A stretch of DNA of 48,765 nt from Chloroflexota bacterium (GCA_022566795.1 JADFIF010000005.1:1-48765), one strand, 5' to 3'; counted from the stretch's first letter, positions 15,963 through 23,604 are shown. Notes: generated from the sequence alone by a model not told the origin. Translations and numbers: made by a program.

Positions 15963-17297
15963 CTACGGCAAAACTCCCTGGCGAAAGTCGGCGTCGTAAT
16001 CGAGGATGCGGCCCAGGCTCTTCTGGGCCTCAAGCGACACTACCGATGGGGCGCTGTGCCTGACCGGCGCATATCCGATGACCCCGTCCTGCTCCAACGA
16101 TTCGATCTCCCGCTCTGTCCGGCCGAGCATGCCGGACAACACGAGCCGGTTATGCTCGCCCATCGTTGGCGCTGGGGTGCGAGCGACGCCGGGAGTCTTG
16201 GAGAATCGCCAGGGCCGGCTAGGGTAGGGGAGCGGCGGCATCTGGGTGCTGGAGTGATGGGCCATAGTCTCGAAAAAGCCGCGGTCCCGCAGGTGGGCGT
16301 CCGCCAAGAGCTCTTTGCCGTTAAGGACGGCGCCGGCCGGCACGCCCTTGGCCTGAAGGGCGTGCATGAGCTTGATGTGGTCCCAGGGCCGGGTGGCGTC
16401 GTCGACGAAGGCGTCCAGATCTCGGCTATGCCTCCACCTCGACAGTGTGTCGGCGAACCTAGCGTCCTCGGCCCAAGCGGGCTGATTAAGAACGGCGCAA
16501 AGCGACCGCCACTGGGCGTCAGTCGCCACGGCGATGGCGATCCACTTGTCGCGTCCCGAGCACCTGTAGTTGCCGTGGGGCGCCATCGTCGAATCCGCGT
16601 TCCCGCGGCGAGGCTGTACGCGTCCGTTGACCGTGTAGTCGAGCAGTGCCTCGGGAATCGTCGAGCTCACCGTCTCGGTCTGAGAAACGTCGATTCGCTG
16701 GCCCTTACCGGTGCGTGCCCGGTGGGTCAAGGCCGCCATGATGGCGAAGACCGTGTGCTCCGCCGCGACGTAGTCTGCGTAGGGGATCTCTGGCACCACC
16801 GGTGGACCGTCCTCATAGCCGGTCATGTACGCGAGGCCCGACGCGGCCTCGGTGGCGTACCCGATGGCGCCGAGCTCCGCCCACGGCCCGGTCTGGCCGT
16901 AACCGGTCGACGAGACCATGATGATGTCCGGCCTTATCTTGCGGAGGTCTTCGTAGGTGAGTCGGAAGTTGCGCACGACGCGGGGCGTAAAGTTCTCCGC
17001 GAACACGTCGCTGACGGCGACCAGGTCGCCGAGTACCTGGCGGCCGGCGGGCAGGCTGAGGTCGAGGGTGACCCCGAGCTTGTTTCGATTCTGCTCGTAG
17101 AAGTTGGCGCAGCGATTCCAAAACGCCCCGTCAACCGAGTTCTCGTAGAACGACGACGCCCGATAGTTCTCGAGACGCCCGCACGACTCGATGCGCACGA
17201 CCTCCGCTCCCATGTCCGACAGCAGTTTGATGGCATGGGGAATGGCGATGAGCTGGCCCATCTCCGTGATGCGGACCCCTGAAAGAGGAAGCGTCAT
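15963..17297 (-). CDS. CaiB/BaiF (class III) CoA-transferase, catalytic-type subunit
   Basis: 444 aa. Class III fold markers: GVRITEMGQLIAIPHAIKLL, SDMGAEVVRIES, GVTLDLSLPAGRQVLGDLV, VFAENFTPRVV, STGYGQTGPWA and GQRIDVSQTE. The catalytic Asp that forms the acyl-aspartyl anhydride is present at residue 175 (PYADYVAAEH). Its ATG immediately follows the TAG of the upstream CoA-transferase gene with no gap, so expression is tightly coupled. It moves CoA between carboxylic acids; the substrates are unknown. Together with its neighbour it resembles two-subunit enzymes such as benzylsuccinate CoA-transferase. Confidence 0.9.
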   Translation of the reverse strand: MTLPLSGVRITEMGQLIAIPHAIKLLSDMGAEVVRIESCGRLENYRASSFYENSVDGAFWNRCANFYEQNRNKLGVTLDLSLPAGRQVLGDLVAVSDVFAENFTPRVVRNFRLTYEDLRKIRPDIIMVSSTGYGQTGPWAELGAIGYATEAASGLAYMTGYEDGPPVVPEIPYADYVAAEHTVFAIMAALTHRARTGKGQRIDVSQTETVSSTIPEALLDYTVNGRVQPRRGNADSTMAPHGNYRCSGRDKWIAIAVATDAQWRSLCAVLNQPAWAEDARFADTLSRWRHSRDLDAFVDDATRPWDHIKLMHALQAKGVPAGAVLNGKELLADAHLRDRGFFETMAHHSSTQMPPLPYPSRPWRFSKTPGVARTPAPTMGEHNRLVLSGMLGRTEREIESLEQDGVIGYAPVRHSAPSVVSLEAQKSLGRILDYDADFRQGVLP

Positions 17298-18500
17298 CTA
17301 GATGACTCCCGACGCGCGCATCCGTGGTAGCTGTGCCGCTGGGTAGCCAAGCCGGTCGCAGAGAATCTCGCGATTGTGCTGGCCGAGGGTGGGGGCGGGC
17401 GACCTGGCGCTCCACGGCGTGCCGCTCATAGCAAAGGGCGCACCCGGGCTCTTCACTGCACCCATCGCGGGATGTTCGATGTCTACAAAGTAGCTTCGCG
17501 CCTGGTACTGGGGGCTCTCGACGAGGTCCTGGGGGCTGTGGACCACCCCATAGATGAAGCCGCGACGCTCGTGCGCCGAGCGGAAGAGATCAGACGAGTC
17601 TTGCCTCTCGAAGGCCGCGCGAGTCACCTCGTCGAGCTCGGAGGCGTTTTGCCGTCGCAGCTCCGGGGTGGCGAACTGAGGCTGCAGCAGCTCTGGGGCC
17701 TGGAGCAGCTCGGCGCTGGCCTCCCAGTCCTCGTCGCCGAAGGACACCGGCACGATGTAGCCGTCCCTGGTCTTGGTAGGGCTGCGAGGGATGTCACCGC
17801 TGAACGCCGGCTGTCTCCGGCGTATCGCACCGGTGTACGTGTAGAGCGACGTCGTGTCCCGAAGGCACGACGCCATGCACTCCTGAATCGACACGTCGAT
17901 GTGCTGCCCTTCGCCGCCGCCGTTCCTGGCGTACAGCCCGATTAGCGCGGCCGACGCCGCGTTGGTCCCGGCCTTGAACTGGGCCTGCCGCAGAGCGTGC
18001 TTCAGCGGCGCTCTGTCGTTGGAGCCGAAGATGTAGCTGAGGCCCCCCAAGGCATACTCGATGAGGTCCGTGGCAAGAAAATCCCGGTACGGCCCGCTCT
18101 GGCCGAAGTTGGATATCGAGACGGCCACAAGCTCGGGATTTGCCTTCTCAAGCTGTTGGTAGCTGAGCCCTAACGAGGGCATGACTCGGGGGCTGAAGTT
18201 CTCGACCAGGATGTCCGCTTCGTGCGCGAGCTGCAGCAGGATTCCTCTGCCATCCTCCGATTTGAGGTTGAGGGTGACGCTCTGCTTGCTGGTGTTCAGG
18301 TAAGCAAAGAGCAGGCTCTTCTCCAGGTCGGGCTCGTCGTGGTAGAACGGGGCCATCCTGCGAGCGGGGTCCCCCGTGAGGGGCCGCTCGATCTTGACGA
18401 CGTCCGCGCCGAAGTCCGCGAGAAGCTTGGTGCAGTAGGGCCCCGCGACGTGGTGCGTGAGGTCCAGGACTTTGACGCCGTCGAGGGCTGACTCGGGCAA
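17298..18500 (-). CDS. CaiB/BaiF CoA-transferase-like subunit lacking the catalytic Asp
   Basis: 400 aa of the same fold: GVKVLDLTHHVAGPYCTKLL, ADFGADVVKIERPLTGDPAR, SVTLNLKSEDGRG, ILVENFSPRVM, ISNFGQSGPYRD and GQHIDVSIQE are all in place. At the position of the catalytic Asp the sequence reads RQAQFKAG, so Gln174 replaces Asp. The C-terminal APTLGQHNREILCDRLGY is normal. First gene of a two-gene unit reading leftward from a divergent promoter region. The likely role is non-catalytic partner of the next subunit; inactivation of a former homodimeric enzyme is the alternative. Confidence 0.88.
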   Translation of the reverse strand: MPESALDGVKVLDLTHHVAGPYCTKLLADFGADVVKIERPLTGDPARRMAPFYHDEPDLEKSLLFAYLNTSKQSVTLNLKSEDGRGILLQLAHEADILVENFSPRVMPSLGLSYQQLEKANPELVAVSISNFGQSGPYRDFLATDLIEYALGGLSYIFGSNDRAPLKHALRQAQFKAGTNAASAALIGLYARNGGGEGQHIDVSIQECMASCLRDTTSLYTYTGAIRRRQPAFSGDIPRSPTKTRDGYIVPVSFGDEDWEASAELLQAPELLQPQFATPELRRQNASELDEVTRAAFERQDSSDLFRSAHERRGFIYGVVHSPQDLVESPQYQARSYFVDIEHPAMGAVKSPGAPFAMSGTPWSARSPAPTLGQHNREILCDRLGYPAAQLPRMRASGVI

Positions 18501-18583
18501 GGGTTGTCGCTCCTGGCGTTCGCTTCGATGGCCTGCTAGGTCGGGACGCTCCCGTGGGCCGGCGATGGGCCGGATGGCAACCC

Positions 18584-18612
18584 ATTATACAGAGCAAGCC
18601 CGCCCACCAGAA
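18584..18612 (-). promoter_or_regulatory. Candidate promoter of the CoA-transferase pair
   Basis: TATAAT at 18584-18589 on the minus strand with a poor -35 (TTCTGG at 18607-18612, 17-base spacer), 84 bases before the first CoA-transferase gene. Confidence 0.35.
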
Positions 18613-18700
18613 GGCGCGTTGCGAGCAGAGCCCGCCGTCATCGCGAAGACCTCATGAACGCGCGGGATGCCGCGAGGGCAGACCCTGGCGGGTCATCGTC

Positions 18701-18729
18701 TTGTCTCGGCTTGTGCGCCCCCGTATAAT
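18701..18729 (+). promoter_or_regulatory. Sigma-70 promoter of the dehydrogenase-VOC unit
   Basis: TTGTCT (18701-18706), 17-base spacer, TATAAT (18724-18729), 46 bases before the dehydrogenase ATG. Spacing is ideal and the -10 perfect. Confidence 0.7.
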
Positions 18730-18775
18730 CGTGCTGCCCTGGACGGGCGAACGCAACACGAGCGAGGAGGAGCCT

Positions 18776-19750
18776 ATGAGCGGGACGGTGGTTCTTTATG
18801 CGCCCAGCGACGACGCGCTGGCGGATTTCCAGCGGGTCGCACCAGGGGGCGCCGATATTTCGTGGGTGGACTCTACGCAACCCATCGAGGAACAGGCCAG
18901 TCAGCTTAAGGACGCGGTTGCCGTCATCGTTGGCGGCGGTGGCGGCTTCTCGGTCGAGCTCGCCAAGTCCTGCGCCAAGCTGACGCTGATTCAGACGACC
19001 AGCGCCGGGACAGATCGCCTGGACAAGCAGGCCCTCGGCGAGATGGGGATAAGGGTCGCCAACAACGGCGGAGGCAATGCGGTTGCCGTGGCAGAGCATA
19101 CCATGGCGCTGATCGTAAGCACGTATCGGAAGCTCCAGCTTCAGCTTCAGGCGGTGAAGTCCGGGGAGTGGGCCGGTGACATTAGAGCGTCGTGGTTCTC
19201 ACAGGCACACGAGTTGGCCGGGAGGACCGTCGGGATCATCGGGCTGGGCCGAATCGGCTCTCGCGTTGCCAGACGGCTCCAGGGCTGGGAGTGCGACATC
19301 ATCTACCACGACGTAGTGCAGTTCCCGGACCTCGAGGCCGAGCTGGGCGTGTCGTCGGTGTCGAAAGATGAGCTCTTGCAGAGCTCCGACGTGGTGACGC
19401 TTCACGTCCCGCTGAACAAGCACACCAGGGGCATGATGAGCGACCGCGAGTTCGGCATGATGAAGCCGACGGCGGTACTGATCAACGCCTGCCGCGGTCC
19501 GGTCGTCGACGAGGCGGCGCTTATTAGGGCCCTCAAGGAGGGCAAGATCGCCGCCGCGGGACTCGATGTTCTGGAGGAGGAACCCACGCCGAAGGACAAC
19601 CCACTTCTGGACATGGACAACGTTCTGGTCACGCCTCACATGGCATCCTTTGCCCAGGAGTCGGGCGAGAAGAGCAGGGTGTTCGCCATGCGGAACGTGA
19701 CCAAGGTAGCCGAGGGAGGCGAGCCCGAGTCGATCGTCCTACCCGAGTAG
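18776..19750 (+). CDS. D-isomer-specific 2-hydroxyacid dehydrogenase family protein
   Basis: 324 aa NAD-dependent oxidoreductase. The N-terminal flavodoxin-like half ends in IQTTSAGTDRLDKQAL; the Rossmann core is GRTVGIIGLGRIGSRVARRL. Catalytic residues are visible: Arg in LINACRGPVVDEAAL, Glu in GLDVLEEEPTP and His in VLVTPHMASFA. The frame is open 222 bases upstream, but the ATG at 18776 follows GGAGGAG at six bases and gives a normal N-terminus. It is divergent from the CoA-transferase pair and directly followed by a VOC gene (three-base gap). The 2-hydroxy/2-keto acid substrate is unknown. Confidence 0.92.
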   Translation: MSGTVVLYAPSDDALADFQRVAPGGADISWVDSTQPIEEQASQLKDAVAVIVGGGGGFSVELAKSCAKLTLIQTTSAGTDRLDKQALGEMGIRVANNGGGNAVAVAEHTMALIVSTYRKLQLQLQAVKSGEWAGDIRASWFSQAHELAGRTVGIIGLGRIGSRVARRLQGWECDIIYHDVVQFPDLEAELGVSSVSKDELLQSSDVVTLHVPLNKHTRGMMSDREFGMMKPTAVLINACRGPVVDEAALIRALKEGKIAAAGLDVLEEEPTPKDNPLLDMDNVLVTPHMASFAQESGEKSRVFAMRNVTKVAEGGEPESIVLPE

Positions 19751-19753
19751 CCC

Positions 19754-20170
19754 ATGCAGTTCAGGTACTACGGCATCGCCGAGCTGGCCATCGTGGTCTC
19801 CAATCTGGAGCGAGCGAAGACGTTCTACGTCGGCCTGCTGGGCTTCGAGCTGAGCGAGCACGACGTTGGCGAGCGGGCCTGCATTCTGCGAATCGGCGAG
19901 AACAGGTTCTTGGGCCTGTGGGAGCCAGGAGTCTGGAAGAGCGACTTCCTGGCTCCCGAGCGCAGCGCGGCCTACTTCGGCAATGAGGTGGCGCCGACCC
20001 ACCCGGTCTTCGCGGTTCATCAGGACGACGTAGCTGGCATCGCCCAACGCCTGGCCGATGCGGGATACGAGGTCGACGGTCCGATGCCCCACGGAGACGG
20101 CTCGCTCCACCTTTACGTCTCAGACCCCGATAACCACGCTATCGAGTTTTGGGGCTGGCGGCCGGCTTGA
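19754..20170 (+). CDS. VOC (glyoxalase/dioxygenase) family protein
   Basis: 138 aa, two beta-alpha-beta-beta-beta modules. IAELAIVVSNLERAKTFYVG is the first module, and THPVFAVHQDDVAGIAQRL begins the second. The end YVSDPDNHAIEFWGW carries the usual metal-ligand Glu. The first ligand position, usually His, reads Glu here (AELAIVV), so the metal set would be Glu-His-Glu if metal binds at all. It follows the dehydrogenase by three bases and probably acts on the same small acid. Isomerase, lyase and dioxygenase relatives share this fold. Confidence 0.82.
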   Translation: MQFRYYGIAELAIVVSNLERAKTFYVGLLGFELSEHDVGERACILRIGENRFLGLWEPGVWKSDFLAPERSAAYFGNEVAPTHPVFAVHQDDVAGIAQRLADAGYEVDGPMPHGDGSLHLYVSDPDNHAIEFWGWRPA

Positions 20171-20186
20171 CCGCCGGTCCTTAGCC

Positions 20187-20338
20187 TTAGTAGGGCGTTC
20201 AAGAATTCTTTCGACCAATCCCTCTGGCGCCCTTTCGAGTGAGGAAAGGGAAGAAAAGTTTTATCTGAGGGACACCCTCAGACTCCCGGCAGAGGGATTT
20301 AGCCCCTCTGCACTCCCCATTTTTCATGAGCCCGTTAG
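20187..20338. repeat. MITE family A, diverged copy A0
   Basis: About 152 bases related to the copies at 23071, 23442 and 24302. It has a TTTCGACCA-type left arm, a GTCTGAGGGACACCCTCAG-like hairpin (here ATCTGAGGGACACCCTCAG), an imperfect hairpin around the AGAGG word, and a right end CATTTTTCATGAGCCCGTTAG. The left end TTAGTAGGGCGTTCAAGAA and the right end are inverted relatives. It lies between the convergent VOC and PHP genes, and its right end contains the PHP stop codon. Confidence 0.75.
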
Positions 20339-21003
20339 GCTACGTACTCGAGGCCGATCTTCGAAAGCACGTGGCGCGGGCCGGATTCCAAGAGCGCGTT
20401 GGCCTCGTCGGCGTCGAGCCCCGCTCCCAGCGCCACCTTCAGCGCGAAGTCCCTGGTCAGCAGGTCGTGGTGGGAGTGGGCGTCTGAGTCCAGCACCGTG
20501 AGGGCGCCGGCCTCCCGCGCCGTCTTGACGACATGGCCGTTGGCGAAGCCATGACCCCTGCGGGCTGAGACCTCGAGGATTACGCCGTTGCGCGCGGCGA
20601 TGCGGGCCTCCTCCAGGGTTATCAGCCCTGGGTGGGCCAGGATATCGACGTTGGTGGAGCTGGCGGCCGCCAGGTTCGTTCCGGGCTCCACCGGCTCGAC
20701 GACGGTTTCCCCATGAACGTTCACCACCTTCGCGCCCATGGCCCGCGCCTCTCGCGCGATAAGGTCGATGTCCTCCTTCGGCACATAGGTTATCTCGACG
20801 CCGGGCAGAGGCCGAATATCCCAACGTTTGGCCGCCATCGCGCACTCCTTGACCAGCGTCGTAAGGATGAACTCGAGGTTGCCGGGTCCCACGTGGTCGG
20901 TGATCGCCATCGTCCGGTACCCGATCTGGTACGCCTGGCGGATCAGCTCCATGGGCGAGAGCACCCCGTCGCTGAGAAAGGTGTGGGTGTGAAAGTCGTA
21001 CAA
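20335..21003 (-). CDS. PHP-domain metal-dependent phosphoesterase
   Basis: About 222 aa. Metal-binding motifs of the PHP fold: DFHTHTFLSDGVLSP, the AITDHVGPGN stretch, PGVEITYVP, VNVHGETV, DILAHPGL and LDSDAHSHHD. Relatives are histidinol phosphatase, polymerase-associated PHP domains and RNA/oligonucleotide phosphoesterases; substrate unknown. The frame opens at 21075, but the TTG at 21001-21003 has GAGGAG six bases upstream and starts right before DFHTHT, where the family normally begins, so it is preferred. Its stop codon (TAA, 20335-20337) lies inside the terminal repeat of a MITE. Confidence 0.88.
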   Translation of the reverse strand: MYDFHTHTFLSDGVLSPMELIRQAYQIGYRTMAITDHVGPGNLEFILTTLVKECAMAAKRWDIRPLPGVEITYVPKEDIDLIAREARAMGAKVVNVHGETVVEPVEPGTNLAAASSTNVDILAHPGLITLEEARIAARNGVILEVSARRGHGFANGHVVKTAREAGALTVLDSDAHSHHDLLTRDFALKVALGAGLDADEANALLESGPRHVLSKIGLEYVA

Positions 21004-21518
21004 GCGCTGCTCCTCGTGCTCCGTGAGCCTGTTTTGCGAAACATGATAACAGTGAAGGCGAGGACGAGCCGCCATTGGGACATTTCGAGACGTTAGCGAG
21101 ACCGATTGTCATTGCTATGAGACGGAATCTGAAACTGAGCGGGCGCCCCTTCGGCAGGGTCAGGGCAGGCGTGAGACGGAGCCGGTCAGGCAGCGACGCG
21201 GGTATGGAGGCGCGCTGGCGCTTGGCAATGGGGGTAAGTTTTTCTGTGCCGTATTGTCTCATTCTGCTTCGCGAGTAAGGAAGAAAGGACTGACGGTGCG
21301 GTCAGTCCTCACGAGAACAGAATAGCACGGGTGTTCGTATTGAGTCAAGGGTGAGCGACGAAACTTGTCATGCGCTGGTTTCGGTGTAGACCGTACGCCG
21401 CACGTCTGTCGGCCTGACACGAGATTCGCGGCGTGGACACTGTCGGGGCGTAGGTGCTCCTGAGGCTTCGGCATTCGTTGTATAATGTGATTATCAGATT
21501 ATCTGAGGCGTTTGTCAC
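21004..21518. other. Gene-free stretch with a hairpin
   Basis: No coding region is visible. It holds dispersed-repeat debris (GACATTTCGAGACGTTAGCG near 21080, ACTGAGCGGGCGCCCCTTCG near 21136) and a perfect 9-base inverted repeat AGGACTGAC / GTCAGTCCT at 21286-21309 with a 6-base loop. The right end holds the toxin-antitoxin promoter. Confidence 0.5.
21481..21506 (+). promoter_or_regulatory. -10 box and palindromic operator of the toxin-antitoxin operon
   Basis: TATAAT (21481-21486) followed by the near-perfect palindrome TCAGATTATCTGA (21494-21506), 13 bases before the antitoxin ATG. A dyad overlapping the transcription start is the normal operator for an autoregulating antitoxin. Confidence 0.55.
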
Positions 21519-21788
21519 ATGGAAACTACCATCACTGCCACGGAGCTGGCCAGGTCGCTTTCGGACATCCTGAGCCGTGTGCGCTACAAGGGCGAGACGT
21601 TCATCGTCGAGCGCCACGGCGAGCACGTTGCTACGCTTGCTCCGCCGGCCTCAGCCAAGCGTATGACCTGGGGCGAGTTTCTGGAGATGATGAAAGAGCT
21701 CCCCCCAGCGGGCCCTGACTTTGCCGATGACCTGGAGATGATTCAGGCATCGCAGCAACCCGCAGAGATGCCACGTTGGGGCTGCTGA
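21519..21788 (+). CDS. Phd/YefM-type antitoxin
   Basis: 89 aa. METTITATELARSLSDILSR is the N-terminal DNA-binding fold of Phd/YefM antitoxins, followed by GETFIVERHGEHVATLAPP. The C-terminal half is acidic and probably binds the toxin. It overlaps the PIN-domain toxin gene by 13 bases. DNA binding to the upstream palindrome would give autoregulation. Confidence 0.85.
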   Translation: METTITATELARSLSDILSRVRYKGETFIVERHGEHVATLAPPASAKRMTWGEFLEMMKELPPAGPDFADDLEMIQASQQPAEMPRWGC

Positions 21789-22183
21789 TCGACTCAAGCG
21801 TACTCATCGCGATTGAACGCCGCCGTGAGGTACTCGATACTCTGATCGACGCAGTGGCTGGGGAAGAATTAGGCTTGGCCGCTATCACGGCATCTGAGTT
21901 GCTCGTCGGAGTCCATCGGGCGGTTACCCAGGAGCAACGAAGGCGGCGAACCGCTATCGTGGAAAGCGCCCTGGAGCGCATAGAAATCCTGCCACTGGAT
22001 CTTCAGATTGCTCGAACGCACGCGCGTCTCTTCGTGCAGCTTTCGCGCACCGGCCAAATGATAGGCGCGAACGACCTGCTCATTGCTGCCACGGCGCTCA
22101 CCTACGGCTACGACGTCATGACCCACGACGTCCGGGACTTCGAGAAGGTGCCCGGTCTGGACGTGCGCCGGCCAGATTGGTGA
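21776..22183 (+). CDS. vapC: VapC-type PIN-domain toxin
   Basis: 135 aa Mg-dependent ribonuclease fold. The acidic residues of the PIN active site are in place: Asp in LLIDSSVLIAIERR, Glu in ITASELLVGVHRA, Asp in GANDLLIAATAL and Asp in THDVRDF. It starts at a TTG (21776) inside the antitoxin gene, so it is translationally coupled. VapC toxins cleave tRNA or rRNA; the target is unknown. The stop is four bases from the stop of the convergent ThDP-enzyme gene. Confidence 0.88.
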   Translation: MGLLIDSSVLIAIERRREVLDTLIDAVAGEELGLAAITASELLVGVHRAVTQEQRRRRTAIVESALERIEILPLDLQIARTHARLFVQLSRTGQMIGANDLLIAATALTYGYDVMTHDVRDFEKVPGLDVRRPDW

Positions 22184-22187
22184 GCAG

Positions 22188-22754
22188 TTACTCCCCGCCG
22201 AGCTTCTGCGCCAGGCGCTTCATGGCCGCGCCGGTGTTGCCTATGTAGACCGGCGGCTGCTCGTACGGGTGGTCGACCTTCAGGCAGACGAAGACCGGCC
22301 CCGGCTCCCTCATGATCGACGGCAGCTCGCTGGCGAAGTCCTCCAGATTGTCGAACTCGTGGCTGTGCCTGAAGCCGGCGTCCTTTGCCATGCCCGCCAG
22401 GCTCACGCGGCCGGCGCCGGGGACGGGCTGGCTCCCGGTCGTGAAGTAGACGCCGTCCTCGAACAGGAAGTGCACGAGGTTTTCGGGCTCCTGCCCGGCG
22501 ATGGTCACCAGGCTGCCCAGGTTCATGAGCAGGCCGCCGTCACCGTCGAGGACCAGCACCTTCTTCTCGGGCCGGGCGAGAGCCAGGCCCAGCGCCACCG
22601 ACGACGCCTTGCCCATCGCTCCGAATATGGGCAGGTCGAGGTCTGGGTTCTCCGTAACGGCCTCCCAGTACCTGTTGGGGCTCATCGTGCTGACGACGAT
22701 AGCGTTCTCTCGCTCGCGGCTGATGGCCCTGACGGCCTCCAGGGACGGGATCAT
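22188..22754 (-). CDS. Thiamine-diphosphate enzyme, pyrophosphate-binding subunit (ComE-like)
   Basis: 188 aa, only the C-terminal ThDP-binding domain. The motif begins at LVLDGDGGLLMNLGSLVTIA (GDG...N). FGAMGKASSVALGLALARPE and the short length match beta subunits of two-chain decarboxylases such as sulfopyruvate or phosphonopyruvate decarboxylase. The pyrimidine-binding alpha subunit normally sits immediately upstream. Here the upstream side is a MITE array beginning 43 bases before the start codon, and no alpha subunit occurs in the window. Either the partner is elsewhere or the pair was split by insertions. Confidence 0.75.
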   Translation of the reverse strand: MIPSLEAVRAISRERENAIVVSTMSPNRYWEAVTENPDLDLPIFGAMGKASSVALGLALARPEKKVLVLDGDGGLLMNLGSLVTIAGQEPENLVHFLFEDGVYFTTGSQPVPGAGRVSLAGMAKDAGFRHSHEFDNLEDFASELPSIMREPGPVFVCLKVDHPYEQPPVYIGNTGAAMKRLAQKLGGE

Positions 22755-22797
22755 GTTTCCACTGCTCCTGTAGAGATGTTGCGGCTACCGCAGAATT

Positions 22798-23074
22798 CTA
22801 GTACTTAGTCAGCAAGAAAGCGACATGTGCTTGTTTCCACCCGCCCGCACGTGAGAAACATGGTATGGGGGACACCCCCTCGATGGCTCGACAAACCGTC
22901 GCTGCTCTCGAGGACAGGGCTCAGTGCGGGCTTTGCTCAGGGCAGGCTCCCAGACCCCCGCCAATCCCGACTTGTCGGGACTTGGCCCCCCGGGGAGCGC
23001 GAAGGCTTGCCTCCTGGGGGACTTTTTGGGGGTGGGCGGTTGGCGCTATCAAGTCCTATGCAACGAAGCACTAG
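22798..23074. repeat. MITE family B, long copy B1
   Basis: 277 bases. Left end CTAGTACTTAGTCAGCAAG, right end CAACGAAGCACTAG, whose complement CTAGTGCTTCGTTG matches the left end as a terminal inverted repeat. The last four bases, CTAG (23071-23074), are also the first four of the next element. The interior has G-rich and C-rich words, including GGGGGACACCCCCTCGATGG. No ORF with protein-like content. Confidence 0.75.
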
Positions 23075-23219
23075 CAGGTTGCCTAAAAACCCTTTCGACC
23101 ATCCCCCTAACCCCCTTCCTGGCCAGGAAGGGGGAAGAAATTATGTCTGAGGGATACCCTCAGCCTCCCGGCAAAGGGGCTTCGCCCCTCTGCACACCCA
23201 TTTTTCATCAGCCTGCTGG
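23071..23219. repeat. MITE family A, copy A1
   Basis: 149 bases. Left end CTAGCAGGTTGCCTAAAAAC, right end CATTTTTCATCAGCCTGCTGG, inverted relatives of each other. Inside are three strong hairpins: a 24-base perfect palindrome of CCCCCTTCCTGG type at 23111-23134, CTGAGGGATACCCTCAG, and AGGGGCTTCGCCCCT. The boundary with the next element is shared (CTGG at 23216-23219). Confidence 0.85.
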
Positions 23220-23445
23220 TACTTGGTCAGCAAGAAAGCGATACGTATTTTTTCCCACCCATCCGCCGGTGAGGATTACCGTCTGGGGGACACCCATTCG
23301 ATGGTTCGACAATCCTTCGCTGCGCTCGAGGACAGGGCTCACCACAGGCTTTGCTCAGGGCAGGCTCCCCGAGGGGATTGGCCCCTCGGAGTCTTTTCGA
23401 GCGTGGGCGGTGGGCTGTATCAAGACTTACGCAGCGAAACACTAT
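23216..23445. repeat. MITE family B, copy B2
   Basis: 230 bases. Left end CTGGTACTTGGTCAGCAAG, right end GCGAAACACTAT followed by CAGG. The interior words are shared with B1 (CTCGAGGACAGGGCTCA, CAGGCTTTGCTCAGGGCAGG) and with B3. Ends are slightly degraded. It lies between A1 and A2, sharing four bases with each. Confidence 0.75.
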
Positions 23446-23590
23446 CAGGGTGTTGAAAAACCCTTTCGACCATCCCCCTGGCCCCCTTCCTGGCCAGGAA
23501 GGGGGAATATTTTGTATCTGAGGGGCACCCTCAGACTCCCGGCAAAGGGGCTCCGCCCCTCTGCACACCCCTTTTTCATCAGCCTGCTAG
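23442..23590. repeat. MITE family A, copy A2
   Basis: 149 bases with the best preserved ends: left CTATCAGGGTGTTGAAAAAC, and the complement of the right end CTAGCAGGCTGATGAAAAAG. The 24-base palindrome is at 23482-23505. It ends 14 bases from the ubiX stop codon. Confidence 0.85.
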
Positions 23591-23604
23591 GGTGTGGCCG
23601 CAAT

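Noticed and set aside
22798-23590. CRISPR-like array
   Set aside because: Repeats are about 150-280 bases, alternate between two families and have terminal inverted repeats; there are no short spacers and no cas genes.
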